A stretch of 37,082 bases of DNA from an uncultured Mucilaginibacter sp. (lineage in GTDB: Bacteria > Bacteroidota > Bacteroidia > Sphingobacteriales > Sphingobacteriaceae). The notes beneath the pieces are model-generated. The model was given only the letters and a program-made list of their open reading frames with translations, was not told the origin of the DNA and ran no database searches. The stretch spans positions 24,123 through 61,204 of the forward strand of contig NZ_CALMAT010000150.1 in the NCBI RefSeq assembly GCF_937859865.1, given 5' to 3'. A program made the translations under genes and the position numbers. Every line of letters starts with the position of its first letter. The first letter of the stretch is position 1. Positions 35,358-37,082 of this stretch are shown here, one piece after another.

Positions 35358-35369
35358 ATGCTTCTTTTA
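35358..35369 (-). repeat. TAAAAGAAG(C/T)AT element, right arm
   Basis: Exact copy followed by CCACCTAAAAATCAG; right arm of the hairpin. Confidence 0.93.
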
Positions 35370-35399
35370 CCACCTAAAAATCAGTGAAGTTTTTGTTGG

Positions 35400-37082
35400 T
35401 TATTTACTGGCATACAACTGGTTAAACAACAACCTGAACGTGCTGTGCGCCTGCCCGCGGAAAGTAATTTCCGGCCCAAAAGCATACAGTTTGCCTGCAC
35501 CAACCGGAGCCACAAAAGCGGCAACACCATCCTTCAGGTATTTTTGCCCCCAGGCCCAGCCACTGTCTAATGGTTTATCGGTTGCAAACCAGGCCAGGCG
35601 TTTTACACCTTTTGCTTCGGCATTGGCATCCAATTTAAAAACCGGGCTCCGGTCAAAATCCACATCGTTTTGTGCCGGCATTCCGTAATTTGCTGGCTGA
35701 TCAGTTTCAAAACTGGCACGCAGCAAACTTCCCGGAATGTAGTATTTGGTTCCCGGGATTGGCCTTTCTTTTCCGTTCGGGCCAACTTCTGTTAAATAAT
35801 TGTGCACCGGCAAACCCAAATGATAAGCCAAATTGGTACTTGTGCCGATGGTAATAATGTTTCCGCCGTCTTGCAAGAATTTTTTAAGCTGAGGAACAGA
35901 TTTTTCCGGTGTGATTTTTCCTAACCAGGATCGGTATTCTGCCGGGATCGAATCTGCTTTTGGCTGCCTGTCGGGAAACTCCGGCCTTTCTGCACGGCCA
36001 ACAGGCGGAATAGCACCGGTAACAAAAATCAGCACATCATATTTTTTATGGAGGTCTCCGGCATCAATTTCCTGCGTGTAAACGGTTTGGGCCGGATAAT
36101 GATATTGCTCCATCAGCCAACGCACCCAGCCCGAAGGAATGGAACCGCCATAGGTATTAAAAATCCCGATGCGGACCGGCGAAATAGCAACGCCACCTGT
36201 GGGCGCTTGTGTGGCTGCGGAAACTTTCAACCCAAAACCGGATGCTTCTTTTACCAGTATATTTTGAGCCTGATTTGAAGCAGGAACGTAAAAAGTGCCC
36301 GCGCCCATATCTGGCATTCCGCTTACGCCTTTTGGCAAACGGTAAACTTTAACGCCAGCTTTCAACAAATCATTTACAGCGATAAAACCGTTGTTAATAG
36401 CCGGACTAATTAAATAGCCACCTTGTGCCGAAGCTAAGTTTTGTTTCGGTGGAGATTGGATTTCGCCGTAAGGAATTTTTCGGAAAGGGCCGTTAAAAGC
36501 GTCCGTCAAACGGTCAAACTTTACGCCCATTTGAAAAGCCAAAGTCCATCCGGCAGAATCGTAAGGACGGATCGGCGGCCCGCCTTCGTATTGGAAATCG
36601 TTTGGATGGTCTTGCGGCTCGAACATATCCAAAACATGGGGCCGAAAAGCCTGATCAGTTTTAACAATATAAGAACCTGTGGGATATTTTTTTCCGGCAA
36701 CGGTAAAATCAGCCGTTGCTTTTTGAACCTGAACGCCCGACCAAAGCAAAGTATTGATAAACTTTACGGCCGTTGGAAAATCAGTTTGATCAGCCGGGAT
36801 GATGTAACCACGTGCATCGCGGTAAGCCGGGTTTTTAAGCACTTCGGTATAATATTTAGAAGGAATGCTTTCTTCTCTGCCAAAAGAAAATTCGCCAGAA
36901 CGGCTGTTACTGTCTTTTTTGGCTCCACTTTTATCTTTGTTGTAAGCTGTTTTTATAGAGTCTATATATTTTGGATAAAAAGTCCAGTGATCTTCCTTGC
37001 CGCGATCAATGGAGTTTTTGCCCATTTTATAAATATTGTATAATAGTTCTGTGCGATAACGGGCTGCATAATCCAACACCGC
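35400..37082 (-). CDS. Second M14-type peptidase paralogue (5' part outside window)
   Basis: About 560 residues of the C-terminal region; the frame is open to the window edge. It aligns along its whole length with the C-terminal 560 residues of the neighbour, for example AFRPHVLDMFEPQDHPNDF, which is identical in both, and IPSGW-x-RWLMEQYHYPAQTV and APVGAGKLYAFGPEITFRGQ. Thus this is a tandem duplication. The zinc-binding catalytic half, expected before the V-L-D-Y-A-A-R segment near 37060, is not in the window, so whether it is intact cannot be judged. An exact 12-mer copy sits at 36242, where the neighbour has none. Confidence 0.9.
   Translation of the reverse strand, partial: AVLDYAARYRTELLYNIYKMGKNSIDRGKEDHWTFYPKYIDSIKTAYNKDKSGAKKDSNSRSGEFSFGREESIPSKYYTEVLKNPAYRDARGYIIPADQTDFPTAVKFINTLLWSGVQVQKATADFTVAGKKYPTGSYIVKTDQAFRPHVLDMFEPQDHPNDFQYEGGPPIRPYDSAGWTLAFQMGVKFDRLTDAFNGPFRKIPYGEIQSPPKQNLASAQGGYLISPAINNGFIAVNDLLKAGVKVYRLPKGVSGMPDMGAGTFYVPASNQAQNILVKEASGFGLKVSAATQAPTGGVAISPVRIGIFNTYGGSIPSGWVRWLMEQYHYPAQTVYTQEIDAGDLHKKYDVLIFVTGAIPPVGRAERPEFPDRQPKADSIPAEYRSWLGKITPEKSVPQLKKFLQDGGNIITIGTSTNLAYHLGLPVHNYLTEVGPNGKERPIPGTKYYIPGSLLRASFETDQPANYGMPAQNDVDFDRSPVFKLDANAEAKGVKRLAWFATDKPLDSGWAWGQKYLKDGVAAFVAPVGAGKLYAFGPEITFRGQAHSTFRLLFNQLYASK
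36242..36253 (-). repeat. TAAAAGAAG(C/T)AT element inside the second M14 gene
   Basis: Exact copy, encoding V-K-E-A-S on the coding strand, with CAAAATATACTGG before the core. The equivalent place in the neighbouring paralogue (E-K-S-A-A) lacks it, with no length difference. Confidence 0.88.

Larger units (their letters stand above)
35333..35369 (-). terminator. Perfect element-pair hairpin between the M14 paralogues
   Basis: Two exact 12-mers face each other: TAAAAGAAGCAT (35333-35344) and ATGCTTCTTTTA (35358-35369), loop 13 bases. The AT halves outside them (TTTAGG and CCTAAA) extend the symmetry. It lies 31 bases after the upstream M14 gene's stop on the minus strand and would act as a terminator in either direction. 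Confidence 0.7.

Noticed and set aside
36441-37043. 200-aa ORF on the + strand
   Set aside because: Antisense shadow of the second M14 gene; no start context, composition follows the opposite-strand codons.
1-37082. tRNA, rRNA, prophage or insertion sequence genes
   Set aside because: No cloverleaf, rRNA-like stretch, transposase, integrase or phage structural motif was recognised in any frame.

Overview
The window looks like a chromosomal segment of a Bacteroidota bacterium, most likely from the Sphingobacteriia/Chitinophagia side. The grounds are AT-rich DNA, no evident Shine-Dalgarno sequences, several TTG starts, one promoter that fits the Bacteroidota -33/-7 type, and the gene families present (WcaF/WcaI/WcaJ, Gmd/Fcl, SusD-free periplasmic GH20 and M14 hydrolases, a YtrA-type GntR operon). 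Genus-level placement is not possible from the sequence alone.

Positions 114-26690 (+ strand) are one surface-polysaccharide biosynthesis locus. It opens with a Wzt-like ABC-exporter ATPase whose permease must lie upstream. Seventeen putative glycosyltransferases follow (GT2, GT4, GT8, GT11, GT47, GT61 and a GT23-like fold), together with a Wzy/O-antigen-ligase-like membrane protein, a WcaF acetyltransferase, a WcaJ-type initiating phosphoglycosyltransferase, and gmd-fcl, which make GDP-L-fucose. The GT11 and GT23-like enzymes are plausible users of that fucose. Many genes overlap or abut, so long operons are likely. Hand-counted sample lines give roughly 30% GC in the left and middle part, against about 50% in the peptidase genes on the right.

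Positions 26732-37082 (- strand) hold unrelated cargo: mobA, a possible small membrane ORF, a four-gene operon (ABC ATPase, permease, YtrA-like GntR regulator, DUF2807-like periplasmic protein) with a recognisable operator and promoter, a secreted GH20 beta-N-acetylhexosaminidase, and two tandem paralogous secreted M14-type metallopeptidases, the second cut by the window edge.

The most striking signal is not a gene. A 12-base word, TAAAAGAAG(C/T)AT, occurs 20 times exactly (10 per strand), plus several near copies. Fourteen exact copies are in intergenic gaps (one of them inside a doubtful small ORF) and six are inside clear genes. Most copies share an extended form: an AATTTTTAT-like tract, a short G/C-rich spacer, then the 12-mer, so that TTTTA and TAAAA form a short inverted repeat. 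Inverted pairs of the word form terminator-like hairpins at gene ends. One coding copy is present in one M14 paralogue and absent from the other without any length change. This behaves like a DNA-uptake-type signal or a REP-like family, and I do not know it as described.
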